A stretch of DNA of 64,000 nucleotides, from assembly GCF_018613875.1 (NCBI RefSeq), contig NZ_JAGGPJ010000015.1, positions 1 through 64,000 on the forward strand. The letters are read 5' to 3'. Of this stretch, positions 34,693-42,898 are shown one piece after another (the stretch's first letter is position 1; each line of letters starts with the position of its first letter). The notes under the pieces are model-generated. The model was not told the origin of the DNA, ran no database searches, and saw only the letters and a list, made by a program, of their open reading frames with translations. Source of the DNA: Arthrobacter sp. ISL-28 (GTDB taxonomy: Bacteria; Actinomycetota; Actinomycetes; Actinomycetales; Micrococcaceae). The position numbers were made by a program, and so were the translations under genes.

Positions 34693-35787
34693 TTAGGCGG
34701 CGCGGCTTACCGTTGCCTCCGCCAGCTTCCTCAACGCAGTCTTCGGAAGGTCGTCCAGCGGCAGCAACTCCAGGGCTTCAAACGCCGCTGCCCCGAACTC
34801 GTCGATCAGGACTTCGGTTGCATGCAGCGCCCCGCAGTCCGCAATGATTCTGCGGATCTCCGCCACGTCGTTGTCGCTTAGGTGCGGACTGCCGAGCTTC
34901 GCATCAATGAACGCTGATTCCTCCGGTGTGGACAGGTCCAGGGCGAAGGCCACCAATACGGTCCGCTTGCCTTCCCGGAGATCATCCCCTGCGGGCTTTC
35001 CGGTGGTGACCGGATCACCGAAGACGCCAAGGACGTCGTCGCGGAGTTGGAACGCCTCGCCCAGCGGAAGGGCAAAGGCGGAATAGCCGCGAAGGAGTTC
35101 ATCCGAGGCCCCTCCAAGCGCTCCGCCGAGAGCGAGCGGGTGTTCGGTGGAATACTTGGCGGATTTGAAGCGGATGATCGACTGGGCACGGCTCACGGCC
35201 CCGGCCCGGTCCCGCACCGGCCCGGCCACTTCTTCCAGGATGTCCAGATATTGCCCGGCCATGACTTCCGCCCGCATCAGGTTAAAGATCAGCCGCGCCC
35301 GGCTTCCCGACGCCGCGTGCTCGCCGATTTCCGTAAATGCTTCCTCGCTGAAGGACAGGCAGAGATCCCCGGCGAGGATGGCTGCGGCGTGGCCGAACCG
35401 TTCACTGTCCAGGGCCCAGCCCTGGCTCTCGTGCAGCTGGCTGAACCGGCGGTGGACGCTGGGGCCGCCACGCCGCGTATCCGACCGGTCGATGATGTCG
35501 TCGTGGATCAGGGCGGCGGCCTGGAAGAGTTCGAGCGCCGCGCCCGCGGTGATGACGTCATCAGCGGATGCCGGCCCGCCTGCTCCGCGCCAGCCCCAGT
35601 AACACATGAGTGCCCGGAGCCGCTTGCCTCCGGTGACAAGGTTTGAGATGGATCCCATGATGGGATCAATATCCGGCGAGATCGCCGTCATTACGGTTTG
35701 CCTGGAGGACAGGAAGTCAGTGAGTTTGCCTGCGACAGCGGCCACAAAGGCTGTCTGTTCGACCCGCAGCTGTTCGGCGACCGTCAC
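34693..35787 (-). CDS. Polyprenyl diphosphate synthase (IdsA-like)
   Basis: The 364-residue trans-prenyltransferase extends isoprenoid diphosphates, probably to geranylgeranyl or longer chains for menaquinone or carotenoids. The first aspartate-rich motif is DDIIDRSDTRRGGPSVH; the second is LRDDVLGVFGDP with GKPAGDDLREGKRT. KRLRALMCYWGWRGAGG is the substrate-binding KR segment. The GTG start overlaps the stop of the lipoprotein gene by 4 bp. The location next to an Rv2175c-like gene matches idsA2 (Rv2173). The product length cannot be told from sequence alone. Confidence 0.9.
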   Translation of the reverse strand: MTVAEQLRVEQTAFVAAVAGKLTDFLSSRQTVMTAISPDIDPIMGSISNLVTGGKRLRALMCYWGWRGAGGPASADDVITAGAALELFQAAALIHDDIIDRSDTRRGGPSVHRRFSQLHESQGWALDSERFGHAAAILAGDLCLSFSEEAFTEIGEHAASGSRARLIFNLMRAEVMAGQYLDILEEVAGPVRDRAGAVSRAQSIIRFKSAKYSTEHPLALGGALGGASDELLRGYSAFALPLGEAFQLRDDVLGVFGDPVTTGKPAGDDLREGKRTVLVAFALDLSTPEESAFIDAKLGSPHLSDNDVAEIRRIIADCGALHATEVLIDEFGAAAFEALELLPLDDLPKTALRKLAEATVSRAA

Positions 35788-36308
35788 TTGACGGACTCAG
35801 GTGCCACGTTGGCGCCGATGGTGAAGGTGGACCTTCCGGCGCTCTCCGGAACCGCTATGTTAACGGTCTCGTTGCCGGCCCGGACGAAGTCCTTGGAGGC
35901 TACGGTGCCCACAGCGTTGCCCGGAACGGCCTTAAATCCCTGCGCCTCGAGCGCTTTGGTGTAAAAAGCGACGACGGCGGCCGGCTTGGCAGCCACCGAG
36001 CCCACCAGTGCGACGGTGGCGGGGGAGGATGCCTTGTCGAAGCTGCTCGACAGCACTTTGGCTCCCGGCATGAGTGGAAGTAGTTTTTGCGGGAACCCTG
36101 CTACGAGTGCGCCAACACTGGCTGATGTGCCGGGAGACGCTGACGGGCTGGGGGGCGCCGTGGTGCTCGCTGGGGCCGACGCCGAAGTGGACTCTGCGTT
36201 TGCGGCGGGTCCTGCGGCTGGTGCCGTGCAGGCCGACATCACCACCATCACCGTGCCGGCCGCAAGCAGGCCAAGGCCTGCAGGCATGTGCGTTCCAATG
36301 ACCTTCAC
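35784..36308 (-). CDS. Small secreted lipoprotein of unknown function
   Basis: The 174-residue protein begins with a lipoprotein signal (GLGLLAAGTVMVVMSAC, lipobox cysteine near residue 27). It is followed by an Ala/Ser/Thr/Pro-rich linker and a compact C-terminal domain of about 100 residues (FPQKLLPLMPGAKVLSSSFD ... AVVAFYTKALEAQGFKAV). LspA, encoded at 58462, would process it. The domain resembles small surface domains predicted to sense or bind ligands, but I do not recognise a function. It is translationally coupled to the prenyl synthase gene. Confidence 0.82.
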   Translation of the reverse strand: MKVIGTHMPAGLGLLAAGTVMVVMSACTAPAAGPAANAESTSASAPASTTAPPSPSASPGTSASVGALVAGFPQKLLPLMPGAKVLSSSFDKASSPATVALVGSVAAKPAAVVAFYTKALEAQGFKAVPGNAVGTVASKDFVRAGNETVNIAVPESAGRSTFTIGANVAPESVK

Positions 36309-36383
36309 AGGTGCATTCCTCCTGGGGTTTGATGCCGGATTCAGCCTCCAGTTTAGTCAGCCCCAGGGCATAGGATTGCAGAT

Positions 36384-37631
36384 GTGGGGCCGGACCAGGA
36401 CAAAGACCAATTCGAAGCGCGTCTTCGGGACCTCCGGCGCAGCAGCATTTTGCACGTGGACATGGATGCGTTTTTCGTGTCCGTAGAGCTGCGGGGACGC
36501 CCTGAGCTGCGCGGCAGGGCGGTCATCGTGGGATATCCGGCGGACCGCTCGGTGGTGCTGTCCGCCTCGTATGAAGCACGGGCTTTCGGCGTCAGGTCGG
36601 CGATGCCCATGGTCGTTGCGCACCGCATCTGTCCCCAGGCCATCATCATCGAGCCGCGGCACAAGCTTTACTACGAGGTTTCGGGGCAGCTGATGTCCAT
36701 CTTTGAATCCATTACCGAGCTTGTGGAACCCCTGAGTGTGGATGAGGCGTTCCTGGACGTCGGGGGAGCGATTCGCCGGCTGGGTTCCCCGCAGGAAATC
36801 GGAGAGCTGATCAGGCGTCGAGTGGCCCGCGAACTCGGGATCACTGCGTCTGTAGGCATCGCCGCCAGCAAGTTCGTTGCCAAGATCGCCTCCACTCGCT
36901 GCAAGCCGGACGGCCTGCTGCTGATCCGCCCCGAGCAGACGGTGCCCTATCTCCACAGCCTTCCGGTCAATGCCCTGTGGGGTGTCGGTGCCAAGACCGC
37001 GGAGGTGCTGGCCAGGATGGGTATCCGTACCGTCGCTGATGTTGCCGCCACGCCTGTGGCGTCGCTGAAAAAGGTTCTGGGGGCCACGGGCGAGCACGTC
37101 CACCGGTTGTCCTGGGGGATCGACCCCCGGTTGGTGACACCCGTCAGGCTGGAGAAGAGCATCGGGGCAGAGGAAACGTTCGCAGTGGACACTGCCGACG
37201 ACGTCATGCTGCACCGGGAATTGCTGCGCCTGTCCCACCGGACCGCAGAGCGCTTGCGGGCGTCCGGAATGGTGGCACGCACCGTAGCGCTCAAACTGCG
37301 CTATGCCGATTTTTCCACGGTGACCCGGAGCCGGACAGTGCATACGCCCGTCGACAGCGCGCAGCTCATCTATGCCGTCGCCATCCAGCTGCTGGAGTCC
37401 CTGGGGAACCGCCCCATGACGGTCCGGCTCGTGGGCGTCCGGGCCGAACAGCTGGAGTCGGAGGCCCAGACATCCCTGCAGCTGAGCCTCGACCGGCGGG
37501 ACGACAACTGGCGGGCGGCCGAGCAGGCACTGGACAAGGTGGCGTCGAAATTCGGCAGCAAATCGGTCCTTCCGGCCAGGCTGCTGGACCCCGTGACACC
37601 CCCCGCCAAGCCGCCTCCGGGCAGGGCCTGA
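36384..37631 (+). CDS. dinB: DNA polymerase IV (Y-family)
   Basis: The 415-residue translesion polymerase begins with the active-site block ILHVDMDAFFVSVE and contains YEARAFGVRSAMP and LSVDEAFLDVGG, with the metal-binding acidic residues. The helix-hairpin-helix thumb region reads LWGVGAKTAEVLARMGIRT, and the little finger occupies the last third. It starts at a GTG (36384) and lacks an obvious C-terminal beta-clamp motif at its Pro-rich end. It is divergent from the lipoprotein gene. Confidence 0.92.
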   Translation: MGPDQDKDQFEARLRDLRRSSILHVDMDAFFVSVELRGRPELRGRAVIVGYPADRSVVLSASYEARAFGVRSAMPMVVAHRICPQAIIIEPRHKLYYEVSGQLMSIFESITELVEPLSVDEAFLDVGGAIRRLGSPQEIGELIRRRVARELGITASVGIAASKFVAKIASTRCKPDGLLLIRPEQTVPYLHSLPVNALWGVGAKTAEVLARMGIRTVADVAATPVASLKKVLGATGEHVHRLSWGIDPRLVTPVRLEKSIGAEETFAVDTADDVMLHRELLRLSHRTAERLRASGMVARTVALKLRYADFSTVTRSRTVHTPVDSAQLIYAVAIQLLESLGNRPMTVRLVGVRAEQLESEAQTSLQLSLDRRDDNWRAAEQALDKVASKFGSKSVLPARLLDPVTPPAKPPPGRA

Positions 37632-37919
37632 ACTGTCGCGCCCCTGGCCCGGTTTTTCAGCGGTATTTCAGGGGTTGTTCAGGTTGCGATCCGGGAACAG
37701 CGTCTTTCACAACACCGCCCAACAAACTATCCTTAGAGATACATAGATTTCGAACGTCTGGACTCGTGTGGATCACCTGACCCGCAACGTCCGTATGCTT
37801 GGAACCACGGCCCCGCCAAGGAAGGGGAGCCGGGAACCTGTACAGCATGCCGGTCGTTGACGAGGCAGAAACAACTGGTCCCGGCTAGTCCGGACGTTGG
37901 CCTACTTAAGGAGGTCGTG
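37632..37919 (+). promoter_or_regulatory. Intergenic region upstream of the DUF3040 gene
   Basis: This 288-bp segment is gene-free on both strands as far as I can see. It ends with AAGGAGGTCGTG, the ribosome site of the next gene. Promoter hexamers are not clear. Confidence 0.3.
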
Positions 37920-38291
37920 ATGCCGCTCTCGGAGCACGAACAGAAGCTGCTCGAGCAACTCGAGAGGCAACTGCATGAGGACGATCCCAAGTTCGCCCAT
38001 TCCATGGGCTCGGATCCCGGCCGTACATGGTCCACCCGGCACATTGTGATTGGCGTACTGGCAACGCTGGCAGGAGTCCTGCTCCTCCTGGTGGGGGTTT
38101 CGCTGCAGCACATCTTCGTCGGAGTTCTCGGATTCATCGTGATGGGCGCAGGGGTTTACTTCGCCACCATGCGCAGTGCTTCGACCCGCAAGGAAAAGGC
38201 TGGCGGTCACGGGAAGAAATCCAAGGGCAAGAGTTCATTCATGAGCAGCCTCGAAGAGCGATGGGACGAAAGGCGCCGCGGAGAATCCTGA
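37920..38291 (+). CDS. DUF3040 membrane protein
   Basis: The 123-residue protein starts MPLSEHEQKLLEQLERQLHEDDPKFAHSM after a perfect AAGGAGGT site, the signature opening of DUF3040. Two transmembrane helices follow (HIVIGVLATLAGVLLLLVGV and IFVGVLGFIVMGAGVYFAT) with a basic C-terminus. The family is found just upstream of mraZ in many actinobacteria (Rv2169c position). Its function is unknown; the location hints at the cell envelope or division. Confidence 0.88.
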   Translation: MPLSEHEQKLLEQLERQLHEDDPKFAHSMGSDPGRTWSTRHIVIGVLATLAGVLLLLVGVSLQHIFVGVLGFIVMGAGVYFATMRSASTRKEKAGGHGKKSKGKSSFMSSLEERWDERRRGES

Positions 38292-38354
38292 CCTCCAAGG
38301 CCTCCAATTCCACCACCTCCACTTTGCACCACCTGGCCTCTTTGGTGGCTTGAA

Positions 38355-38385
38355 ACAATGACCCGCTCCGGCGGGTCATTTGTTG
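38355..38385 (+). terminator. Rho-independent terminator after the DUF3040 gene
   Basis: ACAATGACCCGC pairs with GCGGGTCATTTGT around a TCCG loop, followed by TGTTTAA. It separates the gene from the dcw cluster. Confidence 0.75.
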
Positions 38386-38624
38386 TTTAAATGAACGGCC
38401 GCATGGCCGGGAAGGCGGCTTCCCCGGAATATGCCCGATTTGCCCGCTTTCGAGGCAGGGCGCCTTGCAGGGGAGGCGCCGCCGTCGTATTTGTTTCACC
38501 GTCTCCCCCTGGGAATGTCCGGCGCCCGGCGGCGATTTCCCTCCACTTTCCACCCCCGGGCATAAACCGCTGAAATCCGCGGCAAAACTGTTTGTCCATC
38601 CGCCGGATAATCCCCCGTGTTGCG
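38386..38624 (+). other. Gene-free stretch upstream of the mraZ promoter
   Basis: No gene is supported in these 239 bp. CTCCACTTTCCACCCCC at 38541-38557 is, on the minus strand, GGTGGAAAGTGGAG, reminiscent of MraZ boxes but with different phasing. Confidence 0.35.
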
Positions 38625-38680
38625 TTGACTGTGGGGAGAAGTGGAGTAAAGTGGAGGACGTAAGAGGGTAGTGGCAGCGC
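38625..38680 (+). promoter_or_regulatory. mraZ promoter with 10-bp-phased MraZ boxes
   Basis: TTGACT (38625-38630) and TAAAGT (38647-38652), 16 bp apart, form a good promoter. Overlapping it are GTGGGGAGAA, GTGGAGTAAA and GTGGAGGACG starting at 38631, 38641 and 38651, and a fourth GTGG at 38671, all on a 10-bp period. MraZ is known to bind GTGG-type direct repeats spaced about 10 bp in its own promoter, so this is an autoregulatory operator. Confidence 0.8.
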
Positions 38681-38721
38681 GGGGGTTGTTCGGCTTCTGA
38701 CGACAGACGGGCGGTGGGGAT

Positions 38722-39150
38722 GTGTTCCTGGGGACACACTCGCCGCGTCTGGATGAAAAGGGTCGGATTATTCTCCCCGCCAAGTTCCGTGAGGAGCTTG
38801 CCGGCGGACTTGTTCTCACGCGAGGCCAGGAGCGCTGCATCTACGTCTTCAGTGAGCAGGAATTCGCGAGGGTTCACGAGCAGATCCGGGAGGCTCCCAT
38901 CTCCAATAAACAGGCTCGTGACTACATTCGTGTTTTTCTCTCCGGAGCCTCGGACGAGGTGCCTGACAAGCAAGGGCGGGTGACTATCCCTCCTGCCCTT
39001 CGGGAATACGCAGGGCTTGGCAGGGAGCTGGCCGTCATCGGTGCCGGCACCCGTGCCGAGATCTGGGATGCCGAGGCCTGGAATGTGTACCTGGCGGAGA
39101 AGGAAACCTCCTTCTCCGAAACCGACAACCCCATCGCCGGAATTCTCTGA
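38722..39150 (+). CDS. mraZ: Transcriptional regulator MraZ
   Basis: MraZ is the first gene of the dcw cluster and a ring-forming AbrB-like DNA-binding repressor. The 142-residue protein contains both conserved halves: [23 protein letters not shown] and then [26 protein letters not shown]. It starts at a GTG (38722). It should bind the GTGG repeats in the upstream promoter and adjust expression of rsmH, ftsL and the mur genes. A structured leader separates it from rsmH. Confidence 0.95.
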   Translation: MFLGTHSPRLDEKGRIILPAKFREELAGGLVLTRGQERCIYVFSEQEFARVHEQIREAPISNKQARDYIRVFLSGASDEVPDKQGRVTIPPALREYAGLGRELAVIGAGTRAEIWDAEAWNVYLAEKETSFSETDNPIAGIL

Positions 39151-39172
39151 GGACCGGCGCGAAACATCTGAA

Positions 39173-39285
39173 CCTGTTTCTTGGACGAGATCTCCAGCCG
39201 CCCATCCACCGTCCTCCTGGCTCACTTCCCCGGAGCCAGGCGGCCGCCAGGAGAGGCGCGGATGGGGATCTGGCTCAAGAAACAC
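39173..39285 (+). ncRNA. mraW-type structured RNA leader upstream of rsmH
   Basis: The 163-bp mraZ-rsmH gap folds into a long hairpin: GTTTCTTG (39176-39183) with CAAGAAAC (39276-39283), AGCC (39196-39199) with GGCT (39272-39275), CCCATCC (39201-39207) with GGATGGG (39260-39266), and CCTGGCT (39216-39222) with AGCCAGG (39234-39240). The apical loop CACTTCCCCGG contains CUUCCCC. A conserved actinobacterial RNA upstream of mraW (rsmH) genes with such a loop has been described; I match it from memory. An alternative 7-bp stem, CTCCTGG (39214-39220) with CCAGGAG (39247-39253), excludes the apical hairpin. Confidence 0.75.
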
Positions 39286-39313
39286 CCCTAGGCGAGTAAG
39301 GAAGGACGAAGGA

Positions 39314-40312
39314 ATGAACGATCACGATCCCGCCAAACCGACGTCCGAACGCCATGTGCCAGTCCTGAAGGATCGGTGCATCAATTTGTTGGCCCCGGGC
39401 TTCGAAGCAGCACGCCTCCGGGGCGAGACCCCGGTGGCAATCGACGCCACGCTCGGAATGGGAGGCCATTCTGAGGCCATGCTGCAGCGCTTCCCGGACC
39501 TTCATCTGGTGGGTATCGACCGCGACGAGGAGGCGCTCGCCCTCGCCGGAGAGCGGCTGAAACCGTTCGCCGGGCGCACGGACCTTGTTCATGCCGTCTA
39601 CGACGAAATTGCCGAGGTCCTCGAGGACCTCGGCATTTCCGAAGTTCACGGCATCCTGATGGACCTCGGCGTGTCGTCCTTGCAGCTGGACGAGCGGGAA
39701 CGGGGGTTTGCCTACTCCTTCGATGCGCCCCTGGACATGCGGATGGATACCAGCCGCGGGCAGACCGCGGCCGACGTCGTGAACAACTACAGCGAAGAGG
39801 ACCTGGTCAGGATCATCCGCAAGTGGGGCGAGGAGAAGTTCGCCGGCCGGATCGCCAACCGGATTGTCACGGCACGGGCCGTGAAGCCCTTTGCCACCAC
39901 GGGCGAACTGGTGGAGCAGATCCGGGCTGTTGTCCCGGCAGCCGCCGCCAAGTCCGGAGGGCACCCGGCCAAGCGGACGTTCCAGGCGCTGCGGATCGAG
40001 GTCAACGAGGAGCTTGAAGTCCTCGAACGGGCAGTACCCGCGGCGGTGGAGGCGCTTGCCCTGGGAGGACGGATTGTCGTCATGTCCTACCACTCGCTCG
40101 AGGACAAGATCGTCAAAAGCGTCTTCCAGGCGCGTTCCAAGTCATCGGCTCCGCTGGGGTTCCCGGTGGAGCTCGAAGAACACAAGGCTGAACTTAAGAC
40201 CCTTACCAAAGGCACCGAAGTGCCTACCGCCGTCGAGATCGCAGAGAATTCGCGCGCAGCATCAGCCCGGCTGCGTGCAGTGGAACGCATCAGAGCCAGG
40301 AGAGCCGCATGA
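39314..40312 (+). CDS. rsmH: 16S rRNA (cytosine-1402 N4)-methyltransferase
   Basis: RsmH (MraW) methylates N4 of C1402 in the ribosomal P site using S-adenosylmethionine. The ATG at 39314 follows GAAGGACGAAGGA. The 332-residue protein shows [13 protein letters not shown], the SAM motif [40 protein letters not shown], and the C-terminal [16 protein letters not shown]. Length is normal. It overlaps ftsL by 4 bp. Confidence 0.96.
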   Translation: MNDHDPAKPTSERHVPVLKDRCINLLAPGFEAARLRGETPVAIDATLGMGGHSEAMLQRFPDLHLVGIDRDEEALALAGERLKPFAGRTDLVHAVYDEIAEVLEDLGISEVHGILMDLGVSSLQLDERERGFAYSFDAPLDMRMDTSRGQTAADVVNNYSEEDLVRIIRKWGEEKFAGRIANRIVTARAVKPFATTGELVEQIRAVVPAAAAKSGGHPAKRTFQALRIEVNEELEVLERAVPAAVEALALGGRIVVMSYHSLEDKIVKSVFQARSKSSAPLGFPVELEEHKAELKTLTKGTEVPTAVEIAENSRAASARLRAVERIRARRAA

Positions 40313-40965
40313 GTACCGCAGCTGTCAAGAACTTCACCGCGCCCGGCCGGAACGCCGGGGACACGGACGCCGGGCTCTCCGGGAACCGCAAGGCACGGAC
40401 ACCGCTGTCGGTGGTCCGCTCCGTGCCGCGGAAACGCCGCGCGCCCTTTGTCGTTCTCTGCTTTGGCATGCTCGCCGTGGCGCTGATGGCCGTCCTCGTC
40501 CTGAACATCTCTGTGTCCACCGCCCAGTACCAGCTGGTGAAGCTCCGCAGCGAACAGACCAGGCTGACCAAGCAGAACCAGGATCTGACACAACAGGTCC
40601 AAAACTTCGAAGCTCCGCAGAACCTGGCGGCCAAAGCCGCAGAATTGGGAATGGTGGCTTCCACCGGCAAAGGCCAGATAGACCTGTCCACCCTGACCGT
40701 CAGCGGTGAGGCCAAGCCAGCCGTCAAGGGTGACTCCGCCGGAGCGGTCATTGCCGCCCCGGCCGTGCCGGGGCAGCTCAACGTTGTGCCGCCTGCCAGT
40801 ATCGCCGATCCGCTGGAAAGCCGGCGGCCGGTGGCTGATGACGTGGCGGCCTTACCGATACGGCGGGTGCCCGCTGCCGCCGCAAAACCCGCGGCGGTCC
40901 TGAACGGGGGCACCATCCCGGCGCCGGCCCAGAAGGCGCCAGCCAAGAAAGCACCGGGGCAGTAA
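40309..40965 (+). CDS. ftsL: Cell division protein FtsL-like
   Basis: The 218-residue bitopic protein has a basic cytoplasmic N-terminus, one transmembrane helix ([20 protein letters not shown], about 45-65) and a leucine-zipper-like coiled coil (about 72-105: [26 protein letters not shown]). It ends in an Ala/Pro-rich extracytoplasmic tail. FtsL with its DivIC/FtsB partner activates septal synthesis by FtsW and FtsI. Sequence conservation is poor, so the name rests on topology and position between rsmH and ftsI. The ATG overlaps the rsmH stop. Confidence 0.85.
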   Translation: MSTAAVKNFTAPGRNAGDTDAGLSGNRKARTPLSVVRSVPRKRRAPFVVLCFGMLAVALMAVLVLNISVSTAQYQLVKLRSEQTRLTKQNQDLTQQVQNFEAPQNLAAKAAELGMVASTGKGQIDLSTLTVSGEAKPAVKGDSAGAVIAAPAVPGQLNVVPPASIADPLESRRPVADDVAALPIRRVPAAAAKPAAVLNGGTIPAPAQKAPAKKAPGQ

Positions 40966-40979
40966 CTGGCAGGACTCAC

Positions 40980-41009
40980 ATGGCTAGCAGCCAGCAAGCA
41001 AGGCAGTAA
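40980..41009 (+). CDS. Possible 9-codon leader ORF before ftsI
   Basis: An ATG at 40980, preceded by AGGACTCAC, opens the peptide MASSQQARQ and stops at 41007-41009, three bases before the ftsI ATG. It may be a translational-coupling leader or simply chance. Confidence 0.25.
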   Translation: MASSQQARQ

Positions 41010-41012
41010 GGG

Positions 41013-42815
41013 ATGATCGTGGCGCGAGGCAAGGCAAGCAGGCAGAAAGTCCCGAACGCTACCAAGCGGCTGCGCCTCGGGCTCAGCATCATGTTGGCGC
41101 TGCTGCTGGTCGTGGGCGGAAAGCTTTTCCTGGTCCAGGGCCTTGACGTCGGCGGGATGGCGGAAGCCGCCCTGGATAACCGGCTCCGGCCAACGGTTCT
41201 TCCCGCGGAGCGCGGCAGCATTGTGGACGCCAACGGCACAGTGCTCGCCAACAGCGTGATCCGCTACAACATCACCGTGGACCAGGCGGTCAATACCAAA
41301 ACGGAATCCTTCAAGCGCCTCAAAACAGTGAACGGCGAGGAAGAACTGGTCACGGTTTCCCGCGACCAGGGGATCTCTGAGCTTGCCACCGTTCTGGGCA
41401 TGGATGTTGATGACGTCCGGGACGCGGTCACGGGCAAGAAGACCTACTACATCGTGGCCAAGGACCTTAAGCCGGACGTTGAAGACCGGGTGTCCAAGCT
41501 CCAGATCCCGGGCATTTTCTCCGAAGGAACGAGTAAGCGCGTCTACCCCAACGGCTCGATCGCCGGCGGCATTGTGGGCTTTCTCGAAAACGGCGACAGG
41601 GGACAGGCCGGTCTCGAGCAGACTCAGGACGCGATCCTCAGGGGAACTCCCGGCAAGCGCCTTTTTGAGATTGGCGCGGACGGCCTCAGGATTCCCGTGG
41701 GTGTGGACCAGTTGACACCGGCGCAGGACGGCAAGGACGTCAAGCTCACCCTCAATTCCGATCTCCAGTATTTCGCCCAGCAGGCCATCCAAAGCCAGTC
41801 GGACAAGCTGAGCGCCGAGTGGGGCACCATCATCGTGTCCGACATCAAGACCGGCAACATCATCGCCATGGCGGACACCAATGCCCCCGACCCGAACGAT
41901 CCCGGCAAGGTAGCGGCCAAGGACCGCGGTGTCCGCGCCGTGACCGCAGCGTACGAACCCGGATCGGTGGAAAAAATGATCACCGCCTCTGCGGTGATTG
42001 AAGAAGGCAAAGCCAAACCTCTGGACACCTTTGTCATTCCGCCGTCCTATGTGGTTGACGGCCAGCAGTTCGATGACGCCTTTCCCCACGGGACCGAGAA
42101 ACGGACGCTGGCGGGTATCCTTGGCTGGTCCATGAACACAGGCACCGTCATGGCCGGCCAGCGGCTGACGAAGGAACAGCGTCATGACTGGCTGAAGAAG
42201 TTCGGCATCGGCGAGGCTCCGCGGATCGGCCTGCCGGCAGAGGCCAAGGGCATCCTGACCCCGGCCGACCAGTGGGACGGGCGGCAGCAGTACACAGTGC
42301 TGTTTGGCCAGGGTGTGTCGCAGTCGACGCTCCAGACTGTCCGCGCCTACCAGGCAATCGCGAATGGCGGAGTGATGCTGCAGCCGCGGCTCATCGACAG
42401 CTACATCAGCCCCGACGGAACCGAAGAGAAAGTTCCCGCACAGCCTCCCCGGAAAATCGTGTCCAAGGAGACGGCCAAGCAAGTCCGCGACATCCTCGAA
42501 AGCGCCGTTACCGAAGGCCAGATCAAGGAAGCGGCGATTGACGGCTACCGCGTCGGCGCCAAGACGGGAACGTCGCAGTCGCCCTGCGATGACGGCACGG
42601 CAGGCTTCTGTGGTTACACGGCCTCCATGGTGGGAATGGCGCCGATGGACGATCCGCGGTTTATTGTTGAGGTGGTCCTGCAGCGGCCCAAAGGTTCCAT
42701 TTACGGCATCACCAACGGGCCTGTGTTCCGTTCGGTGATGAGCCAGGTATTGCGGACGTACAACGTTCCGCCGTCCAAGGGTCAGCCGGTCAAGCTGCCG
42801 CAGTTCGCCAAGTAG
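41013..42815 (+). CDS. ftsI: Penicillin-binding protein 3 / FtsI, septal transpeptidase
   Basis: The 600-residue class B penicillin-binding protein cross-links septal peptidoglycan. It has one N-terminal membrane anchor (LGLSIMLALLLVVGGKLFLV), the dimerisation module (AERGSIVDANGTVLANS), and a transpeptidase domain with the three active-site motifs: SVEK (S318, K321), SMN in GWSMNTGTVM, and KTGTSQ. The start may be ATG 41013 or GTG 41019; AAGGG is better placed for the GTG. Upstream coupling to ftsL and downstream murE fits the usual dcw order. Confidence 0.95.
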   Translation: MIVARGKASRQKVPNATKRLRLGLSIMLALLLVVGGKLFLVQGLDVGGMAEAALDNRLRPTVLPAERGSIVDANGTVLANSVIRYNITVDQAVNTKTESFKRLKTVNGEEELVTVSRDQGISELATVLGMDVDDVRDAVTGKKTYYIVAKDLKPDVEDRVSKLQIPGIFSEGTSKRVYPNGSIAGGIVGFLENGDRGQAGLEQTQDAILRGTPGKRLFEIGADGLRIPVGVDQLTPAQDGKDVKLTLNSDLQYFAQQAIQSQSDKLSAEWGTIIVSDIKTGNIIAMADTNAPDPNDPGKVAAKDRGVRAVTAAYEPGSVEKMITASAVIEEGKAKPLDTFVIPPSYVVDGQQFDDAFPHGTEKRTLAGILGWSMNTGTVMAGQRLTKEQRHDWLKKFGIGEAPRIGLPAEAKGILTPADQWDGRQQYTVLFGQGVSQSTLQTVRAYQAIANGGVMLQPRLIDSYISPDGTEEKVPAQPPRKIVSKETAKQVRDILESAVTEGQIKEAAIDGYRVGAKTGTSQSPCDDGTAGFCGYTASMVGMAPMDDPRFIVEVVLQRPKGSIYGITNGPVFRSVMSQVLRTYNVPPSKGQPVKLPQFAK

Positions 42816-42898
42816 CACACCCGCTTATCAAGACCGCGTGCACCTGAACACTTCGTTCTGCCGTGTCCGTTGGTCCACTAGTACCAACGGAGATCCAC

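Noticed and set aside
37632..37919. Hidden small gene upstream of the DUF3040 gene
   Set aside because: Short frames exist on both strands but none has a ribosome site, codon pattern or recognisable sequence.
40290..42818. 842-codon leftward open frame opposite ftsL and ftsI
   Set aside because: It is a shadow of two well-defined genes; composition is rich in Arg, His and Gly and no domain is recognisable.
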